Source: Bacillus chungangensis
GTDB lineage: Bacteria; Bacillota; Bacilli; Bacillales; Bacillaceae_C
Reading direction: 5' to 3'
NCBI RefSeq assembly: GCF_030812995.1
Contig: NZ_JAUSTT010000015.1
Location: 1-64,000 of the forward strand
Length of the DNA: 64,000 nucleotides
Positions 1 to 7,980 of the stretch are shown one piece after another. Below the pieces are notes generated by a model. It had not been told where the DNA came from and did not search any database. It saw only the letters and a list, made by a program, of their open reading frames with translations. The stretch's first letter is position 1, and each line of letters starts with the position of its first letter. A program made the translations under genes and the position numbers.

Positions 1-1
1 T

Positions 2-287
2 AACCGTACAAAACGAAGGATTCCTTTAAGTTTATTTGAGCTAATTGAGAGTATAAATCCAGTCATCAGAGGATGGGGCAACTATTATCGAAAAGGCTCA
101 TGTACGGAAGCTCTTCAACAAACTCCAACGTTGGATAGTAAGACGAATATGGAGCCACAGATTTAAAAGATGGCGAAACATGGGTTGGAAAAGACTTCAT
201 GAGTCTAAACTTTATTTGGATTACAAACTTGTAAATCTTATCTCATTAATTCCAGATTTAGAATCTAAAGTTGCATCCAAAGGATGA
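2..287 (+). pseudogene. Group II intron maturase, C-terminal fragment with frameshift
   Basis: This is the end of an intron-encoded reverse transcriptase/maturase whose upstream part lies outside the window. Reading from position 2 gives a maturase (X) domain stretch with the typical INPVIRGWGNYYRKG motif. The frame then breaks near 90-101, where one extra base moves the reading to the frame beginning VRKLFNKLQRWIVRRIW, which ends at the TGA at 285-287. Without the shift the first frame stops at 164-166. Domain V of the same intron starts about 10 nt after the stop, the normal position for an ORF in domain IV. The splice is seen directly; that the protein is inactive is inferred from the frameshift. 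Confidence 0.85.
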
Positions 288-296
288 CATAAAGGA

Positions 297-375
297 AAGC
301 GGATTACGGGAAAACTGTACGATCCGTTTAATCGAGCGGACGGAGGAAGGCTTTTGCCGACCTCCTTCGACTCTA
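297..375 (+). ncRNA. Group II intron domains V-VI, first copy (AGC-triad type)
   Basis: Domain V folds as AGCGGAT paired with ATCCGTT, a two-base CG bulge, and an upper stem TACGG/CTGTA closed by a GAAAA loop. The AGC catalytic triad is present. The loop is one base longer than the usual GAAA tetraloop, which may be decay. A domain VI-like stem follows (GGAGGAAGG with CCGACCTCC) and the 3' splice region is close to CTCTAC near 375. It belongs with the frameshifted maturase fragment just upstream. Confidence 0.6.
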
Positions 376-634
376 CACTGATGAAAATCAGGAAGGGCTG
401 AACAATTTATAGTGTTTCTACACCATGAATGCATGAAAGATAAACTTCGGAATGTGTTCGAAGGTTGTACAGAAAGCATTGTCCAACAAGCAATTAAGGC
501 AAAGGGGAATCCCCTCTGCCTTAGACCATTATCTAAAAGTACACACTGTAATATAAATTGAACCGCCGTATACGGAACCGTATGTACGGTGGTGGGAGAG
601 GGGCGAAAAGTTCTTAACTTTTCCCTCTACTCAA
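376..634 (+). ncRNA. 3' part of a second group II intron, class C-like domain V-VI
   Basis: A second domain V lies at about 561-592: ACCGCCGT pairs with ACGGTGGT, followed by an upper stem ATACG/CGTAT with a GAAC loop. The triad is CGC, as in bacterial class C introns. A domain VI-like hairpin (GAGAGGGGCGAAAAGTT with AACTTTTCCCTCT) runs to about 634. Positions 376-560 contain no recognisable maturase; they hold a GC-rich hairpin (GGCAAAGGGG/CCCCTCTGCC, about 498-522). Finding this end downstream of a different intron's end suggests that one intron inserted into the other. Confidence 0.6.
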
Positions 635-775
635 TTTGCCATCTCTTAAAGCAGTTAGATGAACGAGATGCCATGATAGTAGGAGTCAATTGATTTCAGT
701 CAAGAGGATAAGATATTTAACTCCAAGAATGTTGTTAAGTTTTTTAAAATTTTTTATATAGAAAGGAGAAATGAC

Positions 776-2446
776 GTGGCAGAAAATTATTATACGATTC
801 TCACGAATGTTGGGAAGGCGAAAATAGCTAATGCCCAAGTGTTTGGTGAAAAAGTGGTAATGACCCATCTCGCAGTTGGTGATGGCAATGGGATGCATTA
901 TAACCCAATAGAAAATCAAACAGCGCTTCGCAACGAGGTTTGGCGTGGGCATATTGGTTCTATCGACACAGACTTAGAGAATCCGAACTGGATTGTTCTG
1001 GAGGCTACTATCCCTTCAAATGCAGGAGGATTCAATGTTAGAGAGGTCGGAGTATTTGATGATGAAGACAATTTAATTGCAATAGGGAAATATCCTGAAA
1101 CGTATAAGCCGATTCTAACGGAAGGATCAGCAAAAGACCTATATGTTCGCATGATTATCGAGGTAACAAACGCTGCATCTGTCCAATTAAAAATTGACCC
1201 GACCATCGCCATGCCATCGCGAAAATGGGTGGAAGAAGAAATAGAAAAACATGCAAAAACAACCGCTTCATTGACACAACGTGGACACGTTCAACTGTCT
1301 GATGATATTAATAGCACAAGTACAGCGGAAGCTGTAACACCAAGTGCGGTTAAAGCAGTAAATGAAAAAGTTACTGTACATTTAGATAATAAAATGAATC
1401 CCCATAGCGTCACAGCTAGTCAAGTAGGGGCTATTCCCTTAGCTGAAAAGGGAAAAGCAAATGGAGTAGCTTCACTTGGAATTGATGGGAAAGTACCAGC
1501 AGAACAGTTGATTGATGCAACAACTTCAAGAAAAGGTGTCGTTCAATTAAATAGTAGTTTAGGTAGTACAAGTATAACGGAAGCGGCTACAGCCAGTACG
1601 GTTAATCAGGTGTATGATAAAATATCCTCTCGTAATGTAGAAATTGGTGCTGGAGCTTTAGTAAAACAAGATATGGGAATTGCAATAGGACTTCAATCAA
1701 AAGCAGATGGAGTTAATGGATCTGTAGCTTTGTCATATAGAGCTCAAGCTGTAGGAACATCTTCTATAGCTTTAGGAATGGATGCTCTTGCATCAGGATC
1801 AACTTCAGTAGCTATAGGTAGGGATACAAAAGCAACAGACCTCGCTACCCTCGCTTTAGGCGACGAAGCAGAAGTTAGTGGGACTGGAAGTGTTGCTTTG
1901 GGTTACCGTTCTCGCTCACTTAATAAATATGAAGGGGTTTTAGGCTCAACATACCCAATTTCGGCAAATAAATGGATAGTACCAGGTAATTTTTCCGTTC
2001 AAGGTTCAAAAAACTTCGAAATCCCTCATCCAGCACCACATAAAAAAGCAACACACGTTATAAGGCATGGTGCTGTGGAGTCTCCTACCCCTGGGGATAC
2101 TTTGTATCGCTATACAATAAAAGCAACAGAAGATGGACAAGTAATCGAACACCAATTACCTGACTACTTTGAACACCTTAATGCAAATGTTGATGTGTGG
2201 GTAAATGCTCATAAACACTTTGCTCATGCATTTGGAGAAGTTCAAGGTGGTATTCTCAATGTCACATGTGAAAAAGCTGGAGAATATAATGTACTTGTAA
2301 TTGGAACTAGAAACGATGACAACGTACAAGAGTGGTATGTAAAAGGCGTTGAACGTGAGGTAGGAGAAAGCTGGCTAGGAGAAACATATGTATTTGAAGT
2401 AGATGAAATAATAGAAACAAAAGAGATGAAGGAGGAAGTAGAATAA
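776..2446 (+). CDS. Phage tail fibre with tail-collar N-terminus and YadA-like head repeats
   Basis: This 556-residue protein starts at GTG 776, which follows an AAAGGAG site at good spacing. Residues 1-150 match the tail-collar fibre family (DUF3751; start MAENYYTILTNVGKAKIANA), which attaches a fibre to the baseplate. Two phage tail-fibre repeats follow, near residues 161-195 (RGHVQLSDD) and 248-285 (KGVVQLNSS). Residues about 297-380 contain repeated SVALG / SIALG / SVAIG strands like the Hep/Hag (YadA) head repeats of trimeric autotransporters, implying a trimeric beta-roll. The C-terminal 160 residues are beta-rich and probably bind the receptor. The gene is the distal end of a tail operon that continues off the left edge; the introns lie just upstream of it. 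Confidence 0.8.
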   Translation: MAENYYTILTNVGKAKIANAQVFGEKVVMTHLAVGDGNGMHYNPIENQTALRNEVWRGHIGSIDTDLENPNWIVLEATIPSNAGGFNVREVGVFDDEDNLIAIGKYPETYKPILTEGSAKDLYVRMIIEVTNAASVQLKIDPTIAMPSRKWVEEEIEKHAKTTASLTQRGHVQLSDDINSTSTAEAVTPSAVKAVNEKVTVHLDNKMNPHSVTASQVGAIPLAEKGKANGVASLGIDGKVPAEQLIDATTSRKGVVQLNSSLGSTSITEAATASTVNQVYDKISSRNVEIGAGALVKQDMGIAIGLQSKADGVNGSVALSYRAQAVGTSSIALGMDALASGSTSVAIGRDTKATDLATLALGDEAEVSGTGSVALGYRSRSLNKYEGVLGSTYPISANKWIVPGNFSVQGSKNFEIPHPAPHKKATHVIRHGAVESPTPGDTLYRYTIKATEDGQVIEHQLPDYFEHLNANVDVWVNAHKHFAHAFGEVQGGILNVTCEKAGEYNVLVIGTRNDDNVQEWYVKGVEREVGESWLGETYVFEVDEIIETKEMKEEVE

Positions 2447-2688
2447 TGAATGTAATTATTACTCGTTCCAATATACAATTTAAGAACCCTAACATTGGAC
2501 AGCCTACAAGATCAGTTGAGGAACATTACAATGGTAGAAGAATCACTGCTCTTATAGATGGTAAAGAGCGACTGTTTCGAATCAAACCTGAAGAGATGCT
2601 TTTCGAGGTTAAAGAAGCTGACATGATCGCAGCCATTAAAAAGAAAATTATTGCAGAAAAAGAGCAACAGAAAGAAGAATCACAATAA
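2446..2688 (+). CDS. Small phage protein after the tail fibre, unknown function
   Basis: An 80-residue protein whose ATG overlaps the last base of the fibre stop codon (TAATG), so it is translationally coupled to the fibre. It has no signal peptide or membrane segment. The N-terminus is polar and the last 20 residues (KKKIIAEKEQQKEESQ) form a charged helix. Its position between fibre and holin suggests a small tail accessory or fibre-assembly protein. No family was recognised. Confidence 0.65.
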   Translation: MNVIITRSNIQFKNPNIGQPTRSVEEHYNGRRITALIDGKERLFRIKPEEMLFEVKEADMIAAIKKKIIAEKEQQKEESQ

Positions 2689-2692
2689 GCCC

Positions 2693-2718
2693 ACACCTTA
2701 AACAAGGTGTATTTTTTT
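2693..2718 (+). terminator. Terminator-like hairpin between tail and lysis genes
   Basis: The stem ACACCTT/AAGGTGT encloses an AAAC loop and is followed by ATTTTTTTT. It sits between the tail-fibre cassette and the holin and probably attenuates readthrough. A closely similar hairpin follows the last tail gene of the second phage region (45313-45336). Confidence 0.65.
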
Positions 2719-2762
2719 TGGAGCCATTCCGGGTCCCTTTATTCTTACAGGAGGTAACCACA

Positions 2763-3176
2763 ATGCTAGAAAATATCGTCAAAACGGTGGCAGCTGCTAG
2801 TGCGGCTGCTGTCTCTTTTTTATGGGGTGAGTGGAGTATTTTGCTAAAGATTTTGTTGGCTTTTGTCATCATCGATTACGTAACAGGACTCATTGCATCA
2901 GCTGTGGAAGGAAGGCTGAGATCAAAAGTCGGCCTAGTAGGGATTGCGAGGAAAGTATTGATTTTCCTCATGGTTGCGGTTGCTAATTTAGTAGATATTG
3001 TCTTGATAGAATCGGGCATTAGAGAAGAGCCGTTCTTAATGATGGCGGTCATTGTGTTTTACATTATCAATGAGCTGCTCTCGATTACAGAGAACGGCGG
3101 GCGTATTGGACTACCGATTCCAAGTCAAATTCGGCAAGCGATTGAAATGCTGAATCAAAAGGAGGTGAAAAAGTGA
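2763..3176 (+). CDS. Phage holin, toxin-secretion/lysis family (holin 4-type)
   Basis: A 137-residue membrane protein. The chosen ATG follows AGGAGGT at seven bases; an open frame reaching further upstream runs through the preceding hairpin and is unlikely to be translated. Hydrophobic segments are visible at about residues 5-40 (weakly split), 60-80 and 88-103, and the sequence has the LLAFVIIDYVTGL and FYIINELLSITEN blocks typical of the Cph1/phi29-type lysis holin family. Holins form the membrane lesions that release the endolysin. Its stop overlaps the endolysin GTG by four bases, giving a tight two-gene lysis cassette. Confidence 0.88.
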   Translation: MLENIVKTVAAASAAAVSFLWGEWSILLKILLAFVIIDYVTGLIASAVEGRLRSKVGLVGIARKVLIFLMVAVANLVDIVLIESGIREEPFLMMAVIVFYIINELLSITENGGRIGLPIPSQIRQAIEMLNQKEVKK

Positions 3177-4405
3177 GTTTCATAGATGAGATTGCCCCTC
3201 ATGCACAGGAGATCGGCATAGAGAATGATATTCTCCCCTCGCTGATAATTGGGCAGGCGATTCTTGAAAGTGCTTCTGGTAAATCAGAATTGGCGCAAAA
3301 AGGGAATAATTTGTTCGGGATTAAAGGAGCATACAATGGCGAGTCTGTCACGATTTTAACGACAGAATTTGTTAATGGAGAAAAAATCAACGTAAGCGCA
3401 GCTTTCTGCAAATATCCAAGCTGGCGCGAAAGCATCGAAGCTTTAGCAAACAAATACGTAAACGGTGTGTCATGGAATCGGGATTTATACCGAGCAGTCG
3501 TCGGTGAAAAAGACTATCGAAAAGCTGTTCAAGCTGTGAAAGACGCTGGCTATGCGACCGATCCTGCGTACGTCAGTAAAGTAGTGAATGTGATCGAGAA
3601 GTACAATTTAACCAAATATGATCAAATACCGGAAAGGGTGGATAAAATGACGAAAATCTTTATCGATGCTGGACATGGTGGTACTGACTCAGGAGCAGTT
3701 GGGAATGGTTTGAAAGAAAAAAATGTCACACTGCAAATTGCGAATCGTGTACGTAATATGCTGCAAAATGAATACCAAAACGTATCAATCAACATGAGCC
3801 GTACAGGCGATCAAACACTGTCGCTTAAACAGCGGACAGATATGGCTAACGCTTGGGGAGCCGACTTTTTCCTTTCTATTCATATTAACTCTGGAGGCGG
3901 AACGGGCTATGAAGATTATATTTATGACAAGCTTTCTGACAGCTCCTCGACAGCGAAATTACGCAACGTGATCCATGAAGAGATTGCCAAACTCATTGGC
4001 ATGAGAAACCGCGGCAAGAAAAAAGCGAACTTTCATGTTCTTCGTGAATCGAAAATGCATGCCGTTTTAACGGAAAATGGCTTTATTGACAATGCTAGTG
4101 ATGCCGCACTAATGAAAAGCACTGCATGGCTCGACAAAGTAGCTCGCGGGCATGTGAACGGTTTGGCAAGAGCGTTTGGACTAAAAAAGAAAAGCGGCAT
4201 CGCAACCCCTACAGTGCCAAAGGAGGAACCAACAGTGGACAAATCACAGCCATCTGCATGGGCGAAAAAAGATTGGGATGAAGCTGTCGCTAACGGATAC
4301 TTTGACGGCACTCGTCCGCAGGACAACATCACTCGTGAGGAAATGGCGGTAGTGGTAAATAGATTAAGACAAAATATGCTCCCATTGATACAAGGAAAGA
4401 AATAA
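3173..4405 (+). CDS. Two-domain endolysin: glucosaminidase plus amidase_3, with SLH-like end
   Basis: This 410-residue lysin starts at a GTG overlapping the holin stop. Residues 1-150 are a FlgJ/LytD-type N-acetylglucosaminidase domain (GQAILESASGKS, likely catalytic Glu32; NNLFGIKG). Residues about 162-336 are a zinc-dependent N-acetylmuramoyl-L-alanine amidase (amidase_3), with ligands visible in IDAGHGG, the following KEKNV Glu, SIHIN and the catalytic Glu in AVLTENGFI. After a linker, residues about 358-404 resemble one S-layer-homology repeat (WAKKDWDEAVANGYFDG, REEMAVVVNRL), probably for wall binding. Two catalytic domains in one chain are less common than single-domain lysins. The gene ends just before an IS insertion. 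Confidence 0.9.
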   Translation: MSFIDEIAPHAQEIGIENDILPSLIIGQAILESASGKSELAQKGNNLFGIKGAYNGESVTILTTEFVNGEKINVSAAFCKYPSWRESIEALANKYVNGVSWNRDLYRAVVGEKDYRKAVQAVKDAGYATDPAYVSKVVNVIEKYNLTKYDQIPERVDKMTKIFIDAGHGGTDSGAVGNGLKEKNVTLQIANRVRNMLQNEYQNVSINMSRTGDQTLSLKQRTDMANAWGADFFLSIHINSGGGTGYEDYIYDKLSDSSSTAKLRNVIHEEIAKLIGMRNRGKKKANFHVLRESKMHAVLTENGFIDNASDAALMKSTAWLDKVARGHVNGLARAFGLKKKSGIATPTVPKEEPTVDKSQPSAWAKKDWDEAVANGYFDGTRPQDNITREEMAVVVNRLRQNMLPLIQGKK

Positions 4406-4458
4406 AAACCGGGGCTTACGATAAACTGTACCCTTTGTATAGGACATTTTAAAAAAAG

Positions 4459-5328
4459 CTAGACAACTTGTTGAAGCTGCTGTCTGTACTTTGCAGGCGG
4501 CAGCTTTTTCAAATGCCATTGCCCTCGATAATGGTTGTAATACATCATATAACTCTTAATTTCTCGTTTGACTTCTTCTAACGTTTCACATTCCTCGATA
4601 TTTGTTTCATCTTTAAAATGCCCAAAAAATGATTCTTGTGGCGCATTGTCCCAGCAGTTTCCTCGACGTGACATGGATTGTCTTAACCCCATTTTCTTCA
4701 CAAGTTTTTGGAATTGTGGATTGGTATAATGAAATCCTTGATCCGAATGAATAAAAGCATCTTCTGTTAAATGGTGGTGTTTCTTCAATTGATGAAGCGT
4801 ATTAAGGGCAATGTCGATACTTAACGAAGACGACACTTCATACGCTAAAATTTCATTCGTTTCGGCGTCCTTAATCGTTGATAAATAAGCGCGTTTACTG
4901 CCTCCATACGTTAAATAGGTGATATCCGTCAATAACACTTTCCCGACCACACCTTGTTTAAAATTGCGTTGTAATTCATTTGGACATGTACGATGTTCTT
5001 TTGTCGCTTTTGCCATACGTCGAGCTGGATTCGCTTTTCGAATCGGGCAGATAATCTGATATTTTTTCATTATGCGGCGAATACGTTTCAGATTGTACGT
5101 AATCCCGTATTGATTTTCTAACGTCATTTTAATTTGACGTGCACCTTTTTTGCGCCCCCGAAAATGATACGCCTTTAAAATGATTTCCTTTACCCCTTCA
5201 TCTGCTTGTTCTTGCGCCACACGTTTCTGTGCTGATTTTTCTAAAAAATAATTGTAATAGCCAGAACGAGATACACCCATCACATCACATAAATAGCTGA
5301 CTAAACGCTTTAATTTATACTTTTTCAT
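4459..5328 (-). CDS. IS3-family transposase orfB (DDE integrase core)
   Basis: A 289-residue transposase catalytic subunit. After a HTH_21-type N-terminal region (GARQIKMTLENQYGITYN), the rve core shows the first Asp in LLTDITYLTYGG, the second in FIHSDQGFHYTN and the Glu in APQESFFGHFKDE, the D-D-35-E arrangement of IS3. The C-terminus (YYNHYRGQWHLKKLPPAKYR) is also typical. All catalytic residues are present, so the protein looks intact. Its frame is +1 relative to orfA, not the -1 usual for IS3 frameshift fusions, so separate or coupled translation from ATG 5328 is possible. Confidence 0.92.
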   Translation of the reverse strand: MKKYKLKRLVSYLCDVMGVSRSGYYNYFLEKSAQKRVAQEQADEGVKEIILKAYHFRGRKKGARQIKMTLENQYGITYNLKRIRRIMKKYQIICPIRKANPARRMAKATKEHRTCPNELQRNFKQGVVGKVLLTDITYLTYGGSKRAYLSTIKDAETNEILAYEVSSSLSIDIALNTLHQLKKHHHLTEDAFIHSDQGFHYTNPQFQKLVKKMGLRQSMSRRGNCWDNAPQESFFGHFKDETNIEECETLEEVKREIKSYMMYYNHYRGQWHLKKLPPAKYRQQLQQVV

Positions 5329-5344
5329 CGTGTGATGGATGAGT

Positions 5345-5788
5345 TCAAACTTTAGTGCCGTAGCGATTTTTATTTTTCTTCAACATCTGCCTTTCGAGTA
5401 GATCGAGCTTTTTTAACAGTTCATTCTCTGCTTCAAGTAATCGATTTTTCGCCTCTAATCGCTTCAATTTCTCTTCCAATGTCAATTCGCGTTCAGAAGG
5501 TCTACCTGAATTTGTTTTACGTGTATCTTGTAAACCTTCTACACCTGCTTTAGGATAAGCAGCTCGCCAACGTTTTCCTGAAGATTCGATTCGTTTTATA
5601 CCAATTAATTCAACATCTAAACCAGCAGTTTCAAAAATTTCTCTTGGTAATTTACCTTTTTCATTTTCCGCAATAAAATGACGCTTAAATTCGTCCGTAT
5701 ATGTGATTGCTTTCTCACTAACTGCTTGCACATTCGGATTACATTTGAGCTGTTTTTGTTCCTTTCTCGTAAAATATCTTTTGGTCAT
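5345..5788 (-). CDS. IS3-family transposase orfA (helix-turn-helix)
   Basis: A 147-residue DNA-binding subunit. Residues about 30-75 form the HTH (AITYTDEFKRHFIAENEKGK, LPREIFETAGLD) and residues about 110-140 form a leucine-rich coiled coil (LKRLEAKNRLLEAENELLKK) used for multimerisation. It is expected to bind the element ends and control transposition with orfB. Its stop lies 17 bases before the orfB ATG, and an A-rich run (AAAAATAAAAA) precedes the stop. Confidence 0.88.
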   Translation of the reverse strand: MTKRYFTRKEQKQLKCNPNVQAVSEKAITYTDEFKRHFIAENEKGKLPREIFETAGLDVELIGIKRIESSGKRWRAAYPKAGVEGLQDTRKTNSGRPSERELTLEEKLKRLEAKNRLLEAENELLKKLDLLERQMLKKNKNRYGTKV

Positions 5789-6117
5789 TTCACTCTACTC
5801 CAACATCTTTTTTCTCATTATAAACAAAAGTACCCTATAGGATAGACTTTTTTTAAAGTGTCTATCTTATAGGGTACAGTTTACGACCAGCCCCTAGTTT
5901 TTTATGTTTCCTTCCACTCCGATTTTCTTATCTTCAATAAATAATTTATCTATCATGGGGCACCTATTTTCTCCCTGTCTGCAAGTTCCACTCAAATCTT
6001 CTCGTAATCTTTTACACTTATATAATGTACAATCAGGTACGTTATTAGCTATAATCCATCGTTAAAAGTTATCGTTCAGTTCCCAGAAAATAGTAGTAAA
6101 AAACAGCATTGTTGCTA

Positions 6118-6146
6118 TTGACAACTTATGTCGGAAGTAATATGCT
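6118..6146 (+). promoter_or_regulatory. SigA-type promoter of the GntR / ADP-ribosylglycohydrolase operon
   Basis: A perfect -35 TTGACA is separated by 17 bases from TATGCT (-10, four of six consensus bases). It lies about 90 bases upstream of the GntR ATG and just upstream of a candidate operator. The rest of 5879-6237 shows no gene. Confidence 0.6.
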
Positions 6147-6176
6147 GGATTTGCAAACGTTATCAAATTTATGCAA

Positions 6177-6192
6177 ACTTGTCTACTCAAGT
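6177..6192 (+). promoter_or_regulatory. Candidate GntR operator, ACTTG-N6-CAAGT
   Basis: A perfect inverted repeat ACTTG TCTACT CAAGT, partly echoed by ACTC..GAGT immediately downstream. Its position, about 30 bases after the -10 box and ahead of the regulator gene, fits autorepression by the GntR protein. The assignment is inference. Confidence 0.45.
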
Positions 6193-6237
6193 ATACGAGT
6201 TGTGGAGATTTTATAAACAAGTGAAGGAGGAGAGGTT

Positions 6238-6942
6238 ATGGGGGTGGATAGGGAGAGCTTTACCCCAATTTATCTTCAAATTGAGGAGGACATTAGATCA
6301 CAAATTTTATCAGGGAAATATCGAGAAGGGGATCGACTGCCTTCTGAGAGTGAATTAATTAAAACATATGATGTGACGAGGACAACTGTTCAACGAGCAT
6401 TGGCGGGATTGGTAAACGAAGGAATGATTGAAAGGATTCATGGAAAAGGTTCGTTTGTCCGCTTGCGGGCTGTGCGGGAAAATATTTGGAATTTTAGTGG
6501 GTTTTCTACCTACGCAAAGAAAACAAATCAAATCCCGATTACAAAGGTAATCGAGCATGAAGTATATCAAGAACAAAGTGGAAAATACTTAAAATTAGTC
6601 CGGTTGCGGGGTTTTCATAAACATAATAAAAATCAGTGGATTACGTTGGATACGTCTATTTTAAGTTTAGATATTTTCCCAGGACTGGACAAGTATGATT
6701 TTTCCACGCTGTCATTATATGAAACATTAAAAAATGAATATAAAACAGAACCTGATCATGCTCGCTTAAATGTCAAGGCAATGTTAGCAAATGAACAACT
6801 AATGGATATTTTTGAATTAACAACTCCAATGCCATTATTGAATGTCCAAGGAAATGTGATGGATCAACAGGGGAGAACGGTTGAACAAGTCAATGTAGTC
6901 TATAGCAAGGATGCTGATTTTAATTTTGTTATCAATATTTGA
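6238..6942 (+). CDS. GntR family regulator with UTRA effector domain (HutC/YegW type)
   Basis: A 234-residue repressor or activator. Residues 8-72 are the GntR winged helix (PIYLQIEEDIRSQILSGKY, LPSESELIKTYDVTRTTVQ, KGSFVR). Residues about 85-234 form a UTRA domain that would bind a small-molecule effector, probably the substrate or a phosphorylated intermediate of the genes downstream. The ATG follows GAAGGAGGAG. It is the first gene of a four-gene operon and is preceded by a promoter and an inverted-repeat operator, so autoregulation and control of the operon are likely. E. coli YegW plays the equivalent part in yegTUVW. Confidence 0.85.
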   Translation: MGVDRESFTPIYLQIEEDIRSQILSGKYREGDRLPSESELIKTYDVTRTTVQRALAGLVNEGMIERIHGKGSFVRLRAVRENIWNFSGFSTYAKKTNQIPITKVIEHEVYQEQSGKYLKLVRLRGFHKHNKNQWITLDTSILSLDIFPGLDKYDFSTLSLYETLKNEYKTEPDHARLNVKAMLANEQLMDIFELTTPMPLLNVQGNVMDQQGRTVEQVNVVYSKDADFNFVINI

Positions 6943-6974
6943 TTTTCGGGAATGGACAACAAGGAGGACATAGC

Positions 6975-7979
6975 ATGCGAGACCATATTTTAGGCACACT
7001 ATACGGATTGGCAATTGGAGATGCAATGGGAATGCCATCTGAATTATGGAGTAGAAGAAAAGTAAAATCTTACTTTGGGACAATTGAGACGTTTTTAGAT
7101 GGACCTGAATCGAATGATGTAGCGAAAAATTTTTCCAAAGGACAGTACACGGATGATACGACACAAGCGCTGTTAGTGTTAGACGCACTGATCGAGCAGC
7201 AGTTCCAGCCAGATGAGCAAACAATTGCATCTAAGTTAATTGAATGGGCTAACAACATTCATGCTTTTGATAACAATATTTTAGGCCCTAGTTCAAAAGC
7301 GGCTTTATTAGCTGTAAAAAACGGCGAAGATCCATCGTCTATTACTGCAACAGCAGAAACGAATGGAGCTGCAATGCGAATTGCTCCAATAGGTTGTTTA
7401 TTTAATACCAATCAAACAAGTGCCTTGATCGATTATGTTTGGCGAATCAGCAAGGTTACTCATGCATCAGACGTTGCGATCGCTGGAGCTGCGATGATAG
7501 CGGGAGCAGTGAGTGCAGCTATCGAGCAAAAAAGTTGGGATGAAGTCATGTCCTATGTGATGAAAGTGTACGATGAATCATTATCTTATGGTGCAGATAC
7601 ATTTAGTGCCTCTTTAAAGGAACGTTTAAAGCTAGGGATCACATATGCAGAAAAATACGCTGATGATGAAGAAGCTTTTGCTGCTCATATTTATGATGTT
7701 ATCGGCTGTGGGGTATTGACGAGCGAATCGGTGCCAGCAGCGTTAAGTATTGCGTATTACGCCAAAACAGTTAAAAACTGTGCGCTATTATGCGCGAATA
7801 TTGGCGGCGATACCGATACAATCGGAGCAATGGCAACAGCTATTTGTGGAGCTAAACAAGGCTTCTCAAAAATAGAGGATGATTTTATCAAACAAATCAA
7901 TGAAAGCAACCCTGTAAATTTAAATCATTATGCAGACCATTTATTACAATCTAGAAAAAAATTACATGGAGGTCATTAG
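6975..7979 (+). CDS. ADP-ribosylglycohydrolase family hydrolase (YegU-like)
   Basis: A 334-residue member of the ADP-ribosylation/crystallin J1 family. The start at ATG 6975 follows AAGGAGG; an open frame extends further upstream but overlaps the regulator and has no site. Family metal ligands are visible in YTDDTTQALL (near residue 55) and GGDTDTIGAMATA (near residue 278), the two di-magnesium motifs of DraG-type enzymes. Such enzymes hydrolyse the N- or O-glycosidic bond of ADP-ribosyl groups or related nucleosides. In an operon with a nucleobase-type permease and a PfkB kinase, a role in cleaving a ribosyl compound for catabolism is more likely than protein de-ADP-ribosylation. Confidence 0.88.
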   Translation: MRDHILGTLYGLAIGDAMGMPSELWSRRKVKSYFGTIETFLDGPESNDVAKNFSKGQYTDDTTQALLVLDALIEQQFQPDEQTIASKLIEWANNIHAFDNNILGPSSKAALLAVKNGEDPSSITATAETNGAAMRIAPIGCLFNTNQTSALIDYVWRISKVTHASDVAIAGAAMIAGAVSAAIEQKSWDEVMSYVMKVYDESLSYGADTFSASLKERLKLGITYAEKYADDEEAFAAHIYDVIGCGVLTSESVPAALSIAYYAKTVKNCALLCANIGGDTDTIGAMATAICGAKQGFSKIEDDFIKQINESNPVNLNHYADHLLQSRKKLHGGH

Positions 7980-7980
7980 A

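Larger units (their letters stand above)
4427..5878 (-). mobile_element. IS3-family insertion sequence (IS150-like)
   Basis: A 1452-bp element on the minus strand with imperfect inverted ends, TGTACCCT..TATA.GACA on the left and AGGGTACA on the right, both followed inward by TTTAAAAAAAG. The ends are TG...CA as expected for IS3. It carries a HTH orfA and a DDE orfB. I could not see a 3-4 bp target duplication: the flanks read AAAC and GTTT, which are inverted with respect to each other. The outer flanks GGGGCT (4411) and AGCCCC (5889) followed by a T-run look like two halves of one terminator stem. Confidence 0.88.

Noticed and set aside
258-479. 73-codon open frame on the minus strand across the intron end
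   Set aside because: It overlaps the structured domain V-VI region and the maturase stop on the other strand and has no ribosome site.
7930-7980. Upstream extension of the NCS1 permease frame
   Set aside because: It overlaps the hydrolase gene; the ATG at 7981 has the ribosome site.
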